A stretch of 40,872 nt of DNA, taken from NCBI GenBank assembly GCA_900766195.1, contig CAAFUN010000138.1:1-40872 (forward strand). The letters are read 5' to 3'. Every line of letters starts with the position of its first letter. The stretch's first letter is position 1. Of the stretch, positions 16,498 through 24,713 are shown piece after piece. The DNA comes from an uncultured Bacteroides sp. Lineage in GTDB: Bacteria; Bacteroidota; Bacteroidia; Bacteroidales; Bacteroidaceae. Under the pieces are notes generated by a model. It was not told the DNA's origin. It made no database searches and saw only the letters and a list, made by a program, of their open reading frames with translations. A program made the translations under genes and the position numbers.

Positions 16498-19086
16498 ATG
16501 AATTTTAATAATTTTACAATTAAATCACAAGAAGCCGTACAAGAAGCTCTTAATTTAGCCCAAGCTAAAGGACAACAAGTCATAGAGCCGGCACACTTGA
16601 TGAAGGGGGTACTTAAGGTTGGAGAAAACGTAACTAACTTCATCTTTCAGAAACTGGGACTGGATGGTCAGCAGATTGCATTGGTGCTTGACAGGCAGAT
16701 AGACTCTCTACCGAAAGTTTCGGGAGGAGAACCTTACTTAAGCCGTGAAACGAATGAGGTGTTACAAAAAGCCACTCAATATTCTAAAGAGATGGGCGAC
16801 GAATTCGTTTCCTTGGAACATCTGCTTCTTGCACTATTAACGGTGAAGAATACCGTATCCAATATTTTGAAGGATGCGGGAATGTCGGAGCATGAACTCA
16901 AACAAGCTATCAACGAACTGCGTAAAGGTGAGAAAGTGACTTCTCAATCGAGTGAAGAGAATTATCAATCGCTGGAGAAGTATGCCATCAACCTGAATGA
17001 AGCTGCACGGAGTGGCAAACTTGATCCTGTCATCGGACGTGATGAAGAGATTAGACGGGTGTTGCAGATACTTAGTCGCCGTACCAAGAACAATCCTATC
17101 TTGATAGGTGAACCGGGTACAGGTAAAACAGCTATCGTAGAAGGATTGGCGCACCGTATTATCCGTGGTGACGTACCAGAGAACTTGAAGAACAAGCAGG
17201 TATACTCGCTTGACATGGGTGCCTTGGTAGCCGGTGCAAAATATAAAGGAGAGTTTGAAGAGCGTTTGAAATCCGTTATCAATGAAGTGAAAAAGTCGGA
17301 AGGCGACATTATCCTGTTCATTGATGAAATTCATACGTTGGTTGGTGCCGGAAAAGGTGAAGGCGCTATGGATGCCGCCAATATTCTAAAGCCTGCTTTA
17401 GCTCGTGGTGAATTGAGAAGTATAGGTGCCACCACTTTGGATGAGTACCAGAAATACTTTGAGAAAGATAAAGCGTTGGAGCGTAGGTTCCAGATTGTAA
17501 TGGTCAATGAACCTGATACGCTAAGTACCATTTCCATCTTACGTGGATTGAAAGAGCGTTATGAGAACCACCATCACGTACGTATTAAAGATGATGCCAT
17601 CATAGCCGCTGTAGAACTGAGCAACCGTTATATCACAGATCGTTTTCTACCTGATAAGGCTATCGACTTGATGGATGAAGCTGCTGCCAAACTACGTATG
17701 GAGGTAGACTCCGTTCCTGAAGAGTTGGATGAAATTTCAAGAAAGATCAAACAACTTGAAATTGAACGCGAAGCTATCAAGCGAGAAAATGACAAGCCTA
17801 AACTGGAACAGATAGCCAAGGAATTGGCTGAACTAAAAGAACAGGAAAGCTCTTTTAAAGCTAAATGGCAAAGCGAAAAAACACTGGTAAATAAGATTCA
17901 GCAAAACAAGGTTGAGATAGAGAATCTGAAGTTTGAGGCTGATAAAGCCGAACGCGAGGGTGATTACGGTAAAGTAGCTGAAATACGCTATGGTAAGTTG
18001 CAGTCGCTCAACAAAGAGATTGAAGATACTCAAAAAGAGCTCCACAACATGCAAGGCGACAAAGCTATGATCAAAGAAGAAGTGGATGCTGAAGATATAG
18101 CCGATGTTGTTTCGCGCTGGACGGGTATTCCGGTAAGCAAGATGTTGCAAAGTGAGAAGGACAAACTATTGCATCTGGAAGATGAGTTGCACAAACGTGT
18201 AATTGGTCAGGATGAAGCAATAGAAGCAGTGGCTGATGCTGTTCGTAGAAGTCGTGCAGGTCTGCAAGATCCCAGACGACCTATCGGTTCATTCATTTTC
18301 CTTGGTACTACAGGTGTAGGTAAGACGGAGCTGGCAAAGGCTTTAGCAGAATTCCTGTTTGATGACGAGACCATGATGACTCGTATAGATATGAGTGAAT
18401 ATCAGGAGAAACATAGTGTTTCACGATTGGTTGGAGCGCCTCCGGGATATGTAGGTTATGATGAAGGAGGTCAGTTGACCGAAGCCATTCGCCGTAAGCC
18501 CTATTCAGTTGTCTTGTTTGATGAGATAGAGAAAGCTCATCCCGACGTATTCAATATCCTGTTACAAGTTTTGGACGACGGGCGTCTAACAGACAATAAA
18601 GGTCGTACGGTAAACTTTAAGAACACCATCATCATTATGACATCCAATATGGGTAGTTCATATATCCAAAGTCAGATGGAAAAAATGCATGGTTCTAACA
18701 AAGAGCAAGTCATTGAAGAGACGAAGAAAGAGGTAATGAATATGTTGAAGAAAACTATCCGTCCTGAATTTCTGAATCGTATTGATGAAACAATCATGTT
18801 CCTTCCGCTTAATGAAAAGGAAATCAAACAGATTGTAGTGCTTCAAATTAAAGGAGTACAGAAGATGCTTGCCGAGAATGGAGTTACTCTTGACCTGACA
18901 AATGCAGCCATAGAGTTTCTAAGCAAAGCAGGCTATGATCCTGAATTTGGTGCCCGTCCTGTGAAACGAGCCATACAGCATTATTTGCTCAACGACTTGT
19001 CTAAAAAACTGTTGGCACAAGAAGTAGATCGTAGTAAACCAATTACGGTTGATGCTCAAGGAGATAAACTGATTTTTAAAAATTAG
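16498..19086 (+). CDS. clpB: ATP-dependent disaggregase ClpB
   Basis: ClpB hexamers rescue aggregated proteins together with DnaK. The 862-residue length and layout are typical: the N-terminal Clp repeat domain (about 1-145), NBD1 with Walker A GEPGTGKT (204-211) and Walker B ILFIDEIHTL, and the coiled-coil M domain (about 410-525). NBD2 follows with Walker A GTTGVGKT (603-610) and SVVLFDEIEKAHPDV, then the D2-small domain. The start MNFNNFTIKSQEAVQEA fits the family. It is a single-gene unit between two terminators. The 90-base upstream region shows no TAnnTTTG box, so its heat-shock control is not readable. Confidence 0.98.
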   Translation: MNFNNFTIKSQEAVQEALNLAQAKGQQVIEPAHLMKGVLKVGENVTNFIFQKLGLDGQQIALVLDRQIDSLPKVSGGEPYLSRETNEVLQKATQYSKEMGDEFVSLEHLLLALLTVKNTVSNILKDAGMSEHELKQAINELRKGEKVTSQSSEENYQSLEKYAINLNEAARSGKLDPVIGRDEEIRRVLQILSRRTKNNPILIGEPGTGKTAIVEGLAHRIIRGDVPENLKNKQVYSLDMGALVAGAKYKGEFEERLKSVINEVKKSEGDIILFIDEIHTLVGAGKGEGAMDAANILKPALARGELRSIGATTLDEYQKYFEKDKALERRFQIVMVNEPDTLSTISILRGLKERYENHHHVRIKDDAIIAAVELSNRYITDRFLPDKAIDLMDEAAAKLRMEVDSVPEELDEISRKIKQLEIEREAIKRENDKPKLEQIAKELAELKEQESSFKAKWQSEKTLVNKIQQNKVEIENLKFEADKAEREGDYGKVAEIRYGKLQSLNKEIEDTQKELHNMQGDKAMIKEEVDAEDIADVVSRWTGIPVSKMLQSEKDKLLHLEDELHKRVIGQDEAIEAVADAVRRSRAGLQDPRRPIGSFIFLGTTGVGKTELAKALAEFLFDDETMMTRIDMSEYQEKHSVSRLVGAPPGYVGYDEGGQLTEAIRRKPYSVVLFDEIEKAHPDVFNILLQVLDDGRLTDNKGRTVNFKNTIIIMTSNMGSSYIQSQMEKMHGSNKEQVIEETKKEVMNMLKKTIRPEFLNRIDETIMFLPLNEKEIKQIVVLQIKGVQKMLAENGVTLDLTNAAIEFLSKAGYDPEFGARPVKRAIQHYLLNDLSKKLLAQEVDRSKPITVDAQGDKLIFKN

Positions 19087-19114
19087 ATCGTAGTTATCTG
19101 ATTATTATATCAGA

Positions 19115-19158
19115 AATCCCCCTTAAAGGCAATGTCCTTTAAGGGGGATTCCTTTTTT
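19115..19158 (+). terminator. Perfect intrinsic terminator of clpB
   Basis: The 15-bp arms AATCCCCCTTAAAGG and complement (19115-19129 and 19136-19150) enclose a six-base loop and are followed by CCTTTTTT. It is 28 bases after the stop codon. Confidence 0.95.
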
Positions 19159-19344
19159 CCTCAACACGTACCAGAAAAATATGTACGAAAGGAATTTATT
19201 AAGAATCTATTAAATATTTGCTTAATCTTCTTTTAAGCCTCATTATCTATGATAACCTTTTTCCTCATTAATAACAAGTCAGCTGACAATATAGAAATAA
19301 CATTGATAAAAAGCATTAAAAGAAAGATTAAACAATCTATATCT

Positions 19345-19779
19345 TTATGCCTCAGTAGCAGTTTCCTCTGCTACGGCCTCTTCTGCCTTATCTTCAAAAT
19401 CAACTAAGCCGGCTTTAACCAAAATATTGTACCACGAAATTAGTTTCTTAATATCAGACACATATACACGCTCACGATCAAAAGTAGGAAGAACCTCTGC
19501 CAAATAATTACGAAAATCTTCGGGAGTTGCTTTCTTAAGATCCATCACGATAACATTTCCGTTCTCCTTTTCTTTCATTGCTTGCAATACGTTTTGCAAA
19601 GGAACATCATCCGTGTCTGTATACATGGCAATATCACCCAAAGAAATAATCTTTTCGTTACCATAAGCAGGGAAACGTTTTTTGTCAACAATTGACTCTA
19701 CGATCAACATATTTCTCCCTTGTGAGATAAGTTTATATAATCCCGGTTTACCGGAGATAGACAAGATAGTCTTCAACAT
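19345..19779 (-). CDS. DUF5606 family protein, conserved in Bacteroidota
   Basis: The 144-residue cytoplasmic protein starts MLKTILSISGKPGLYKLISQ and matches the DUF5606 family as I know it: a small N-terminal beta domain followed by a helical segment (TPEDFRNYLAEVLPTFDRER) and an acidic, alanine-rich tail (about 128-144). The function is unknown. It follows coaE on the same strand with a 28-base gap. A TAnnTTTG box inside the 3' end of coaE may also give it its own promoter. The conserved pairing with coaE, ybbR, yajC and nusB suggests a housekeeping role. Confidence 0.85.
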   Translation of the reverse strand: MLKTILSISGKPGLYKLISQGRNMLIVESIVDKKRFPAYGNEKIISLGDIAMYTDTDDVPLQNVLQAMKEKENGNVIVMDLKKATPEDFRNYLAEVLPTFDRERVYVSDIKKLISWYNILVKAGLVDFEDKAEEAVAEETATEA

Positions 19780-19807
19780 AGTATATTATAATTTTTTCGT
19801 TAATAAT

Positions 19808-20422
19808 TTATTTTTTCGGATGGCAAAGGTAACTATTATTTTCGGATAGAAAAGCCAGGAGTTTTAAAACCTGTGGAATTAAGGGAGTTTCACCATCGTT
19901 TATAATTGTAAAATCAGCATTCGTACACTTTTCTTCATCTGCCATCTGACTTTTTATGCGTCTTTCAACGAGCTCCTTAGAAACAGAATCACGTTTCATA
20001 GCCCTGTTGATACGTACTTCTTCAGGTGCATAAACCATAACAACCGCATCCACTTCGCCGGCAAAACCAGCTTCAATAAGGATCGCAGACTCCATTGCCA
20101 CTACAGGAAAATGAGCATGATGCTTCGCCCACTGCCGAAAATCATCTTTTACTCTGGGATGTATTATTGTGTTTACTTTGTCTCTTATTTCGACAGAAGA
20201 AAAGATGGAAGATGCGAGCAATGTTTTATTCAATTGTCCTCCTTCATAAACGTCATTACCTAACAAGCAAATAAGTTCCCGGCGAATACAAGGATCAGAA
20301 ACTGTGAGTCTTTTCGATTCATCATCAGATATATACACAGGTATTCCCATCACATTGAGTAAACGGGATATCACACTCTTGCCACTACCGATTCCACCGG
20401 TCAGACCTATTTTAATTGACAT
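19808..20422 (-). CDS. coaE: Dephospho-CoA kinase
   Basis: CoaE phosphorylates the 3' hydroxyl of dephospho-CoA, the last step of coenzyme A synthesis. The 204-residue protein has the P-loop GGIGSGKS (9-16) and the family features VYISDDESKRL, IHPRVKDDF and VAMESAILIEAGFAGEVD. RINRAMKRDSVSKELVERR is near the lid, and TIINDGE near the C-terminus. Its start lies inside the 3' end of the ybbR-like gene (11-base overlap), indicating coupled translation. Confidence 0.97.
   Translation of the reverse strand: MSIKIGLTGGIGSGKSVISRLLNVMGIPVYISDDESKRLTVSDPCIRRELICLLGNDVYEGGQLNKTLLASSIFSSVEIRDKVNTIIHPRVKDDFRQWAKHHAHFPVVAMESAILIEAGFAGEVDAVVMVYAPEEVRINRAMKRDSVSKELVERRIKSQMADEEKCTNADFTIINDGETPLIPQVLKLLAFLSENNSYLCHPKK
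19824..19831 (-). promoter_or_regulatory. Possible internal promoter (-7 box) for the DUF5606 gene
   Basis: TACCTTTG on the minus strand fits TAnnTTTG. Transcription would start near 19818 and leave a leader of about 39 bases. No TTTG is found at the -33 distance, so support is partial. Confidence 0.35.
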
Positions 20423-21428
20423 GTGCAGAAGATAATTGTTCGATAAGAAAATCCACTTTCGCCGGATTAAGACGCAACTGTTTCACTCCTTTCGGTGTAT
20501 TGCTCAGCTTAACCGTATACTTCTCTGAACCCAACTTCAAAAGCTCATCATAAGACACATTAATTCGGAAATCATCTGCATCAATATTCTTGAAATGACC
20601 AAGTCCAATCTGAAAAGTCACTTTAACTTTAGATGGAAAAGTCCTCAAAATCATACCCTGAGGGAAATTCACACCATGTATGGGAACTTCAACTGTTTTA
20701 TCCGTATAAATATCTACAGGAAAAGAAACTTCAGTATTTCCCGGAACATACTTCACGCCTTTTCTTGCCATCAAAGGGACGGTTTTCACCAAAGTATCGG
20801 TAATGTTTTCTGCTGTCAATTTACGGGTATAAGCTACAGTTATAGTATCCAATATGCTAGAAGGAGCATAGACTAAGACTGAATCTGGGCGAAAAATTGT
20901 ATCTGAGACATAATACTGTTTACCGGCAGTAATTTTCCCATGAAAACGAACCGGAACTAATTTAGAAATACCAGTAGCATAAATATAGTCAATCGTATCC
21001 GGCTTAACCCACAGTAATTTAGTGGAGAGATTTAACTGACTATCAAGTTTTTTTTCAAACAGAGCAAGAGGAATATGCACATGATTGCCTTGCCCCTTAT
21101 AATCTCCATAATTCAATGTAATAGGAAAAAAACTTTTAGCAAGCATATAATTCAAAAGCACAGTACCTTTGTCTTTTACTCTTATACGCAAATCAGAAGG
21201 AGGTTCAGAGGTGATGACAATATTATTGGGAACTCCTTTTAAGCGTACCGGTACTGTAAATTCCACTTCATAGTCATCATTAAGAGTTTGTAATAACCAA
21301 AAGGCTCCGGCTATTACGAAGAAAAATAAAAAAATTAAGAATTCTCTACTGTTTTTGTTAAGCAGAAAATTCTTAATATTCTTAAGTATTGTATTATATA
21401 TGTACTTTATGTCCCTACGTCCAAACAT
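20412..21428 (-). CDS. YbbR-like domain protein, membrane-anchored
   Basis: This 338-residue protein has one transmembrane segment (about 28-46, FLIFLFFFVIAGAFWLLQTL). Repeated YbbR-like beta domains of about 90 residues lie outside the cytoplasm, and VEFTVPVRLKGVPNNIVIT opens the first one. Molecular function is not established for the Bacteroidota members; in other bacteria YbbR/CdaR proteins regulate a diadenylate cyclase, but no such gene is present here. It sits between yajC and coaE in a conserved order. Confidence 0.88.
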   Translation of the reverse strand: MFGRRDIKYIYNTILKNIKNFLLNKNSREFLIFLFFFVIAGAFWLLQTLNDDYEVEFTVPVRLKGVPNNIVITSEPPSDLRIRVKDKGTVLLNYMLAKSFFPITLNYGDYKGQGNHVHIPLALFEKKLDSQLNLSTKLLWVKPDTIDYIYATGISKLVPVRFHGKITAGKQYYVSDTIFRPDSVLVYAPSSILDTITVAYTRKLTAENITDTLVKTVPLMARKGVKYVPGNTEVSFPVDIYTDKTVEVPIHGVNFPQGMILRTFPSKVKVTFQIGLGHFKNIDADDFRINVSYDELLKLGSEKYTVKLSNTPKGVKQLRLNPAKVDFLIEQLSSAHVN

Positions 21429-21449
21429 AGGCCAATTATAAATTACATA

Positions 21450-21776
21450 TTATTTTGCAGCCTGGTTCTTATTGGCGTCTCCAGCAGCTGCAAATACAGA
21501 ATTCTTATCAATGGTCACTTTTACGTTAGGAGCAATCTCCAAAACAATATTAGTGTCGTTGATTTCTTTTATAACTCCATGAATACCTCCGGCAGTAATC
21601 ACTGTCTGATTAACCTGGAGTGATTTACGAAAATTAGCTATCTCTTTTTGCTTTTTATTCTGTGGACGAATCATAAAGAAATACATTATTGCAAACATTG
21701 CAATTAATATTATCCACATCATACTACCGTCAGGACCGCCAGCAGGAGCCTGCAAAAGTACAGTCATTAAATTCAT
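21450..21776 (-). CDS. yajC: Preprotein translocase accessory subunit YajC
   Basis: YajC associates with SecDF and the Sec translocon in the inner membrane. The 108-residue protein has one transmembrane helix (about 18-37, SMMWIILIAMFAIMYFFMIR), the conserved RPQNKKQKE just after it, and a small cytoplasmic domain with VITAGGIHGVI. It follows nusB by 39 bases and precedes the ybbR-like gene by 21. Confidence 0.96.
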   Translation of the reverse strand: MNLMTVLLQAPAGGPDGSMMWIILIAMFAIMYFFMIRPQNKKQKEIANFRKSLQVNQTVITAGGIHGVIKEINDTNIVLEIAPNVKVTIDKNSVFAAAGDANKNQAAK

Positions 21777-21807
21777 AAATTATAAGTTTTAAATTTTTAG
21801 TTCTGAA

Positions 21808-21815
21808 CAAAGATA
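21808..21815 (-). promoter_or_regulatory. Possible -7 box ahead of yajC
   Basis: TATCTTTG (minus strand) lies directly after the nusB stop codon and fits TAnnTTTG, with a predicted leader of about 26 bases. No convincing -33 element was found. Confidence 0.35.
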
Positions 21816-22742
21816 TTAACTTTTCGTTAACTTCCCTTCTTTTTTCAATTGATTAACTATTCCATCCAGCGTTCCGTTAACAAAGCTTCCACTCTTAACC
21901 GTGCTATAAATTTTTGCAATGTCCACATATTCATTCAGTGATACGCTTACCGGTATATTTGGGAAACTTAATATTTCAGCCAAAGCACATTGCATAATAA
22001 TGACATCCATGAAAGCCACCCTATCTAAATCCCAGTTACGCGTATTATCACTAATTAAATGACGATAATAATCGCAATTCAAGATAGCACGACGGAATAA
22101 GCGACGAGCAAATTCCCGATCTTCCTCATCTTTAAACTCAGGCAACAATTCTTGACCTGCACCACTTTTTTCCTCAAATCGTTTGATAGTCTTTAATACA
22201 AACGTATCTACAATTTCTTTGTCGTCGTTCCAATAGAGACTTTGATCCTCAAGCAAAGCATCCAGCTCTTCATTGTTGAAGATAAATGCCTTATAGAGCT
22301 TTCTCCAAAGCTCCCGGTCAGTCTCGTAAGAATGATCGGCCGAAGCCATGTATTCTTTGTAGATATCCGAATTCAAGATTTTCTCATATAAGGTTTTTAC
22401 AAAATCTTCATCGTTCGCCCATGAACGTTTTTGATTAGCTGCAAAATCCAATAACTGAGTATTTATCTCTAGTTGGGAAATAAAACGATTTTCAACGAAT
22501 TTCATGTTCGGACGTAACTCTTCATCTGTTGGAGCCAATTTTGCCTTAGAAATATCAATGCGTTTTTGTGCGTAATTCGTCAAAGCTACCATCAGCATCA
22601 GCAGATAATTATAAAGGTCATATGCCTTTGACAAACTAAAAAACAACTCTTTTTCTGCAGCATCCAGGTTTTTACTTCCGTTCTGATAATAAGCATATAC
22701 AATTTGTATAATCTTTAGACGAATAAGAACTCTGTTGATCAT
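21816..22742 (-). CDS. nusB: Transcription antitermination factor NusB, long Bacteroidota form
   Basis: NusB joins NusE (S10) on boxA RNA to support rRNA antitermination. At 308 residues this is about twice the E. coli length, as is usual in Bacteroidota: the NusB fold is the C-terminal part (about 190-305, with DYYRHLISDNTRNWDLDRV and VSLNEYVDIAKIYS). The N-terminal half is helical and specific to the phylum. The frame extends to 22778, but that ATG is inside the predicted -7 box, so I chose the ATG at 22742 (MINRVLIRLKIIQIVYAYYQ). Confidence 0.93.
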   Translation of the reverse strand: MINRVLIRLKIIQIVYAYYQNGSKNLDAAEKELFFSLSKAYDLYNYLLMLMVALTNYAQKRIDISKAKLAPTDEELRPNMKFVENRFISQLEINTQLLDFAANQKRSWANDEDFVKTLYEKILNSDIYKEYMASADHSYETDRELWRKLYKAFIFNNEELDALLEDQSLYWNDDKEIVDTFVLKTIKRFEEKSGAGQELLPEFKDEEDREFARRLFRRAILNCDYYRHLISDNTRNWDLDRVAFMDVIIMQCALAEILSFPNIPVSVSLNEYVDIAKIYSTVKSGSFVNGTLDGIVNQLKKEGKLTKS

Positions 22743-22775
22743 AAATCTATGTACAATATATTTGTTAACAAGGTG

Positions 22776-22808
22776 CAAAAGTAGATATTTTTGGCGAGTT
22801 TACGCAAA
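22776..22808 (-). promoter_or_regulatory. Promoter of the nusB operon
   Basis: On the minus strand TTTG (22808-22805), a 21-base spacer and TACTTTTG (22783-22776) match both consensus boxes. Transcription near 22770 leaves a 28-base leader to the chosen nusB start. Confidence 0.65.
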
Positions 22809-22854
22809 CAAAACACATTTTTTAATGAAGATATTCATTATCCGAACTTTTTCT

Positions 22855-22885
22855 TTTGACATTCTAAAAAAAATCGTCAATTTTG
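22855..22885 (+). promoter_or_regulatory. Promoter of the DUF3276 gene
   Basis: TTTG (22855-22858), a 19-base spacer and CAATTTTG (22878-22885, one mismatch to TAnnTTTG) precede the start codon by 23 bases. It is divergent from the nusB promoter. Confidence 0.6.
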
Positions 22886-22908
22886 ACCCCGATTACAACT
22901 AGAAACCT

Positions 22909-23289
22909 ATGAATATGGAAGACTTAAAGAAAAAAAACGGAGCAGAAATGAATGACAAAGAGATTATATTCTCTAAGTCTATTAAAGCCGGCAAACGTAT
23001 CTACTATCTGGATGTAAAGAAAAACAGGAAAGATGAAATGTTTCTCGCTATTACAGAAAGCAAGAAAGTTGTTATTGGTGAAGGAGAAAATGTTCAAGTT
23101 AATTTTGAAAAGCATAAAATTTTTCTTTATAAAGAAGATTTCGACAAGTTTTTATCCGGGTTAAGTGAAGCCATTACATTTGTGAATGAAAACGATCTTT
23201 CGGTCGACAATTTTACACCCGAAAAAGAAAAGCAAGAATCCGAAGGTGAAATTAAGATCGAATTAGATTTTGACGAGCCAACTCTTTGA
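22909..23289 (+). CDS. PUR-alpha-like DUF3276 nucleic-acid-binding protein
   Basis: The 126-residue protein fits the DUF3276/PUR-alpha family of Bacteroidota and related phyla. The signs are IFSKSIKAGKRIYYLDVKKN, a second strand set (FLAITESKKV), and YKEDFDKFLSGLSEAITFV, the helix after the sheet. An acidic tail (about 105-126) follows. Family members have a Whirly-like fold that binds single-stranded nucleic acid; a role in RNA or DNA handling is inferred. The ATG at 22915 (third codon) is an equally possible start. Confidence 0.85.
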   Translation: MNMEDLKKKNGAEMNDKEIIFSKSIKAGKRIYYLDVKKNRKDEMFLAITESKKVVIGEGENVQVNFEKHKIFLYKEDFDKFLSGLSEAITFVNENDLSVDNFTPEKEKQESEGEIKIELDFDEPTL

Positions 23290-23315
23290 TAATTCAAAAA
23301 GAAGCAGTACATTTG
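23285..23315 (+). promoter_or_regulatory. Promoter of rplY/ctc, overlapping the previous stop codon
   Basis: TTTG (23285-23288), a 19-base spacer and TACATTTG (23308-23315) match the consensus exactly. The -33 element overlaps the stop codon of the DUF3276 gene. The predicted leader is about 100 bases and contains the hairpin at 23336-23355. Confidence 0.75.
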
Positions 23316-23335
23316 CACCGCTTTTTTGCAACATT

Positions 23336-23355
23336 GTATGATTTATAGATCATAC
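23336..23355 (+). repeat. Hairpin in the rplY/ctc leader
   Basis: GTATGAT and ATCATAC are perfectly complementary around a six-base loop (TTATAG), midway through the predicted 5' leader. It may serve in control of the ribosomal protein gene, but no known motif is recognised. Confidence 0.4.
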
Positions 23356-23418
23356 TGTGTGATGGTGAATTAAGCATTAAGATAACTTAATTTAGAGTAA
23401 CACAAAAAATTCAAAAAA

Positions 23419-24006
23419 ATGAAATCTATTGAAGTAAAAGGTACTGCAAGAACCATTGCAGAGCGTTCATCAGAACAATCAAGAGCGTTGAAAGCTATTC
23501 GTAGTAACAGCGGTGTACCATGCGTTCTTTACGGTGGTGGTGAAAACATTCATTTTACAGTACCTGCTGATGAGTTGCGTAATCTGATTTATACTCCTCA
23601 TATTTATGTAGTTGATCTGGTTATTGATGGTACTAAGATCAATGCCATCATGAAGGACATTCAGTTCCACCCTGTAAAAGACACTATTCTGCACGTTGAT
23701 TTTTATCGTATTGATGAGTCTAAACCTATCATTATGGAGGTTCCTGTACAGTTGGAAGGTTTAGCTGAAGGTGTTAAAGCCGGTGGTAAACTAAGCTTGC
23801 AAATACGTAAATTGAAAGTAAGAGCTTTATATAATATTATTCCTGAAAAACTACATGTAGACGTTTCTCATTTAGGTTTAGGAAAAAGTGTAAAAGTGGG
23901 CGAATTAAAATACGAAGGTCTGGAATTATTGAATGCTAAAGAAGCAGTAGTATGTACTGTTAAATTGACTCGTGCAGCAAGAGGAGCTGCAGCTACCAAT
24001 AGCTAA
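23419..24006 (+). CDS. rplY: 50S ribosomal protein L25, CTC form
   Basis: L25/CTC binds 5S rRNA. The 195-residue protein has the N-terminal L25 domain (about 1-90, with VPCVLYGGGENIHFTVPADEL and MKDIQFHPVKDTILHVDFYR) and the C-terminal TL5/CTC beta domain (about 98-185, with VPVQLEGLAEGVKAGGKLS). It ends in an Ala-rich tail. Length matches the two-domain CTC type. It has its own promoter and is followed by a strong terminator. Confidence 0.96.
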   Translation: MKSIEVKGTARTIAERSSEQSRALKAIRSNSGVPCVLYGGGENIHFTVPADELRNLIYTPHIYVVDLVIDGTKINAIMKDIQFHPVKDTILHVDFYRIDESKPIIMEVPVQLEGLAEGVKAGGKLSLQIRKLKVRALYNIIPEKLHVDVSHLGLGKSVKVGELKYEGLELLNAKEAVVCTVKLTRAARGAAATNS

Positions 24007-24039
24007 TCCGACTTTAGAAGAAAGAAACTCGAAAAGAGC

Positions 24040-24110
24040 GCGCGGGTTAACGTAGCAATGCAGATTTTATAAATCCGCGAACAGCTGCGTTAACCCGCGC
24101 TTATTTGTTT
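24040..24110 (+). terminator. Terminator of rplY with a 17-bp GC-rich stem
   Basis: The left arm (24040-24056, GCGCGGGTTAACGTAGC) pairs along its whole length with 24084-24100, with one G-T wobble. A small inner GATTT/AAATC stem lies in the 27-base loop, and TTATTTGTTT follows. Its right arm ends about 50 bases before the pth start. Confidence 0.85.
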
Positions 24111-24149
24111 CATAAAATAGCTATCAATACAATATACCAAACAATAAAA

Positions 24150-24713
24150 ATGAAATATTTAATAGCTGGGCTAGGCAATATTGGTCCGGAATATCACGAG
24201 ACCAGACACAATATAGGCTTTATGGCTGTCGATGCACTGGCTCAGGCAGTAGGAGCGTCTTTTGTAGACGGGCGCTATGGATTTACGGCCAACTTCTCAT
24301 TAAAAGGTCGCCAAATTATTTTACTTAAACCCTCTACATTCATGAACCTCAGCGGAAATGCTGTAGGCTATTGGATGCAAAAAGCAAACATCCCACAGGA
24401 CAAGGTGTTAATAGTAGTAGATGACCTAGCCTTACCGTTTGGCACATTGAGATTAAAAAGTAAAGGTAGTGACGCCGGACATAACGGTCTGAAACATATT
24501 GCTGCCATATTGGGTACGCAAAACTATGCCCGACTACGATTCGGAATAGGGAATGATTTTCCTCGCGGTGGACAGGTGGACTACGTACTTGGACACTTCA
24601 CCGAAGAAGACTGGAAGATAATGGAAGAACGACTTAAGGCAGCTGGAGAAATCATAAAAAGTTTTTGCCTTGCCGGCATTGATATCACAATGAATCAATA
24701 TAATAAGAAATGA
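24150..24713 (+). CDS. pth: Peptidyl-tRNA hydrolase
   Basis: Pth recycles peptidyl-tRNA released from stalled ribosomes. From the ATG at 24150 the protein has 187 residues, the usual length, and begins MKYLIAGLGNIGPEYHETRH with the conserved N10 and the catalytic H20. FMNLSGNAVGYW, VVDDLALPFGTLRLK and GHNGLKHI are further family motifs. The frame is open back to 24105, but the 15 added residues precede the buried first strand and are unlikely. The stop overlaps the start of the S4 gene by four bases (ATGA). Confidence 0.96.
   Translation: MKYLIAGLGNIGPEYHETRHNIGFMAVDALAQAVGASFVDGRYGFTANFSLKGRQIILLKPSTFMNLSGNAVGYWMQKANIPQDKVLIVVDDLALPFGTLRLKSKGSDAGHNGLKHIAAILGTQNYARLRFGIGNDFPRGGQVDYVLGHFTEEDWKIMEERLKAAGEIIKSFCLAGIDITMNQYNKK

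Noticed and set aside
16837..17334. 165-codon open frame opposite clpB
   Set aside because: An antisense shadow of the conserved ClpB NBD1; no independent signals.
19278..19287. Palindrome GTCAGCTGAC between clpB and the DUF5606 gene
   Set aside because: A single 10-bp palindrome without repeats, spacing pattern or promoter; chance occurrence is likely.
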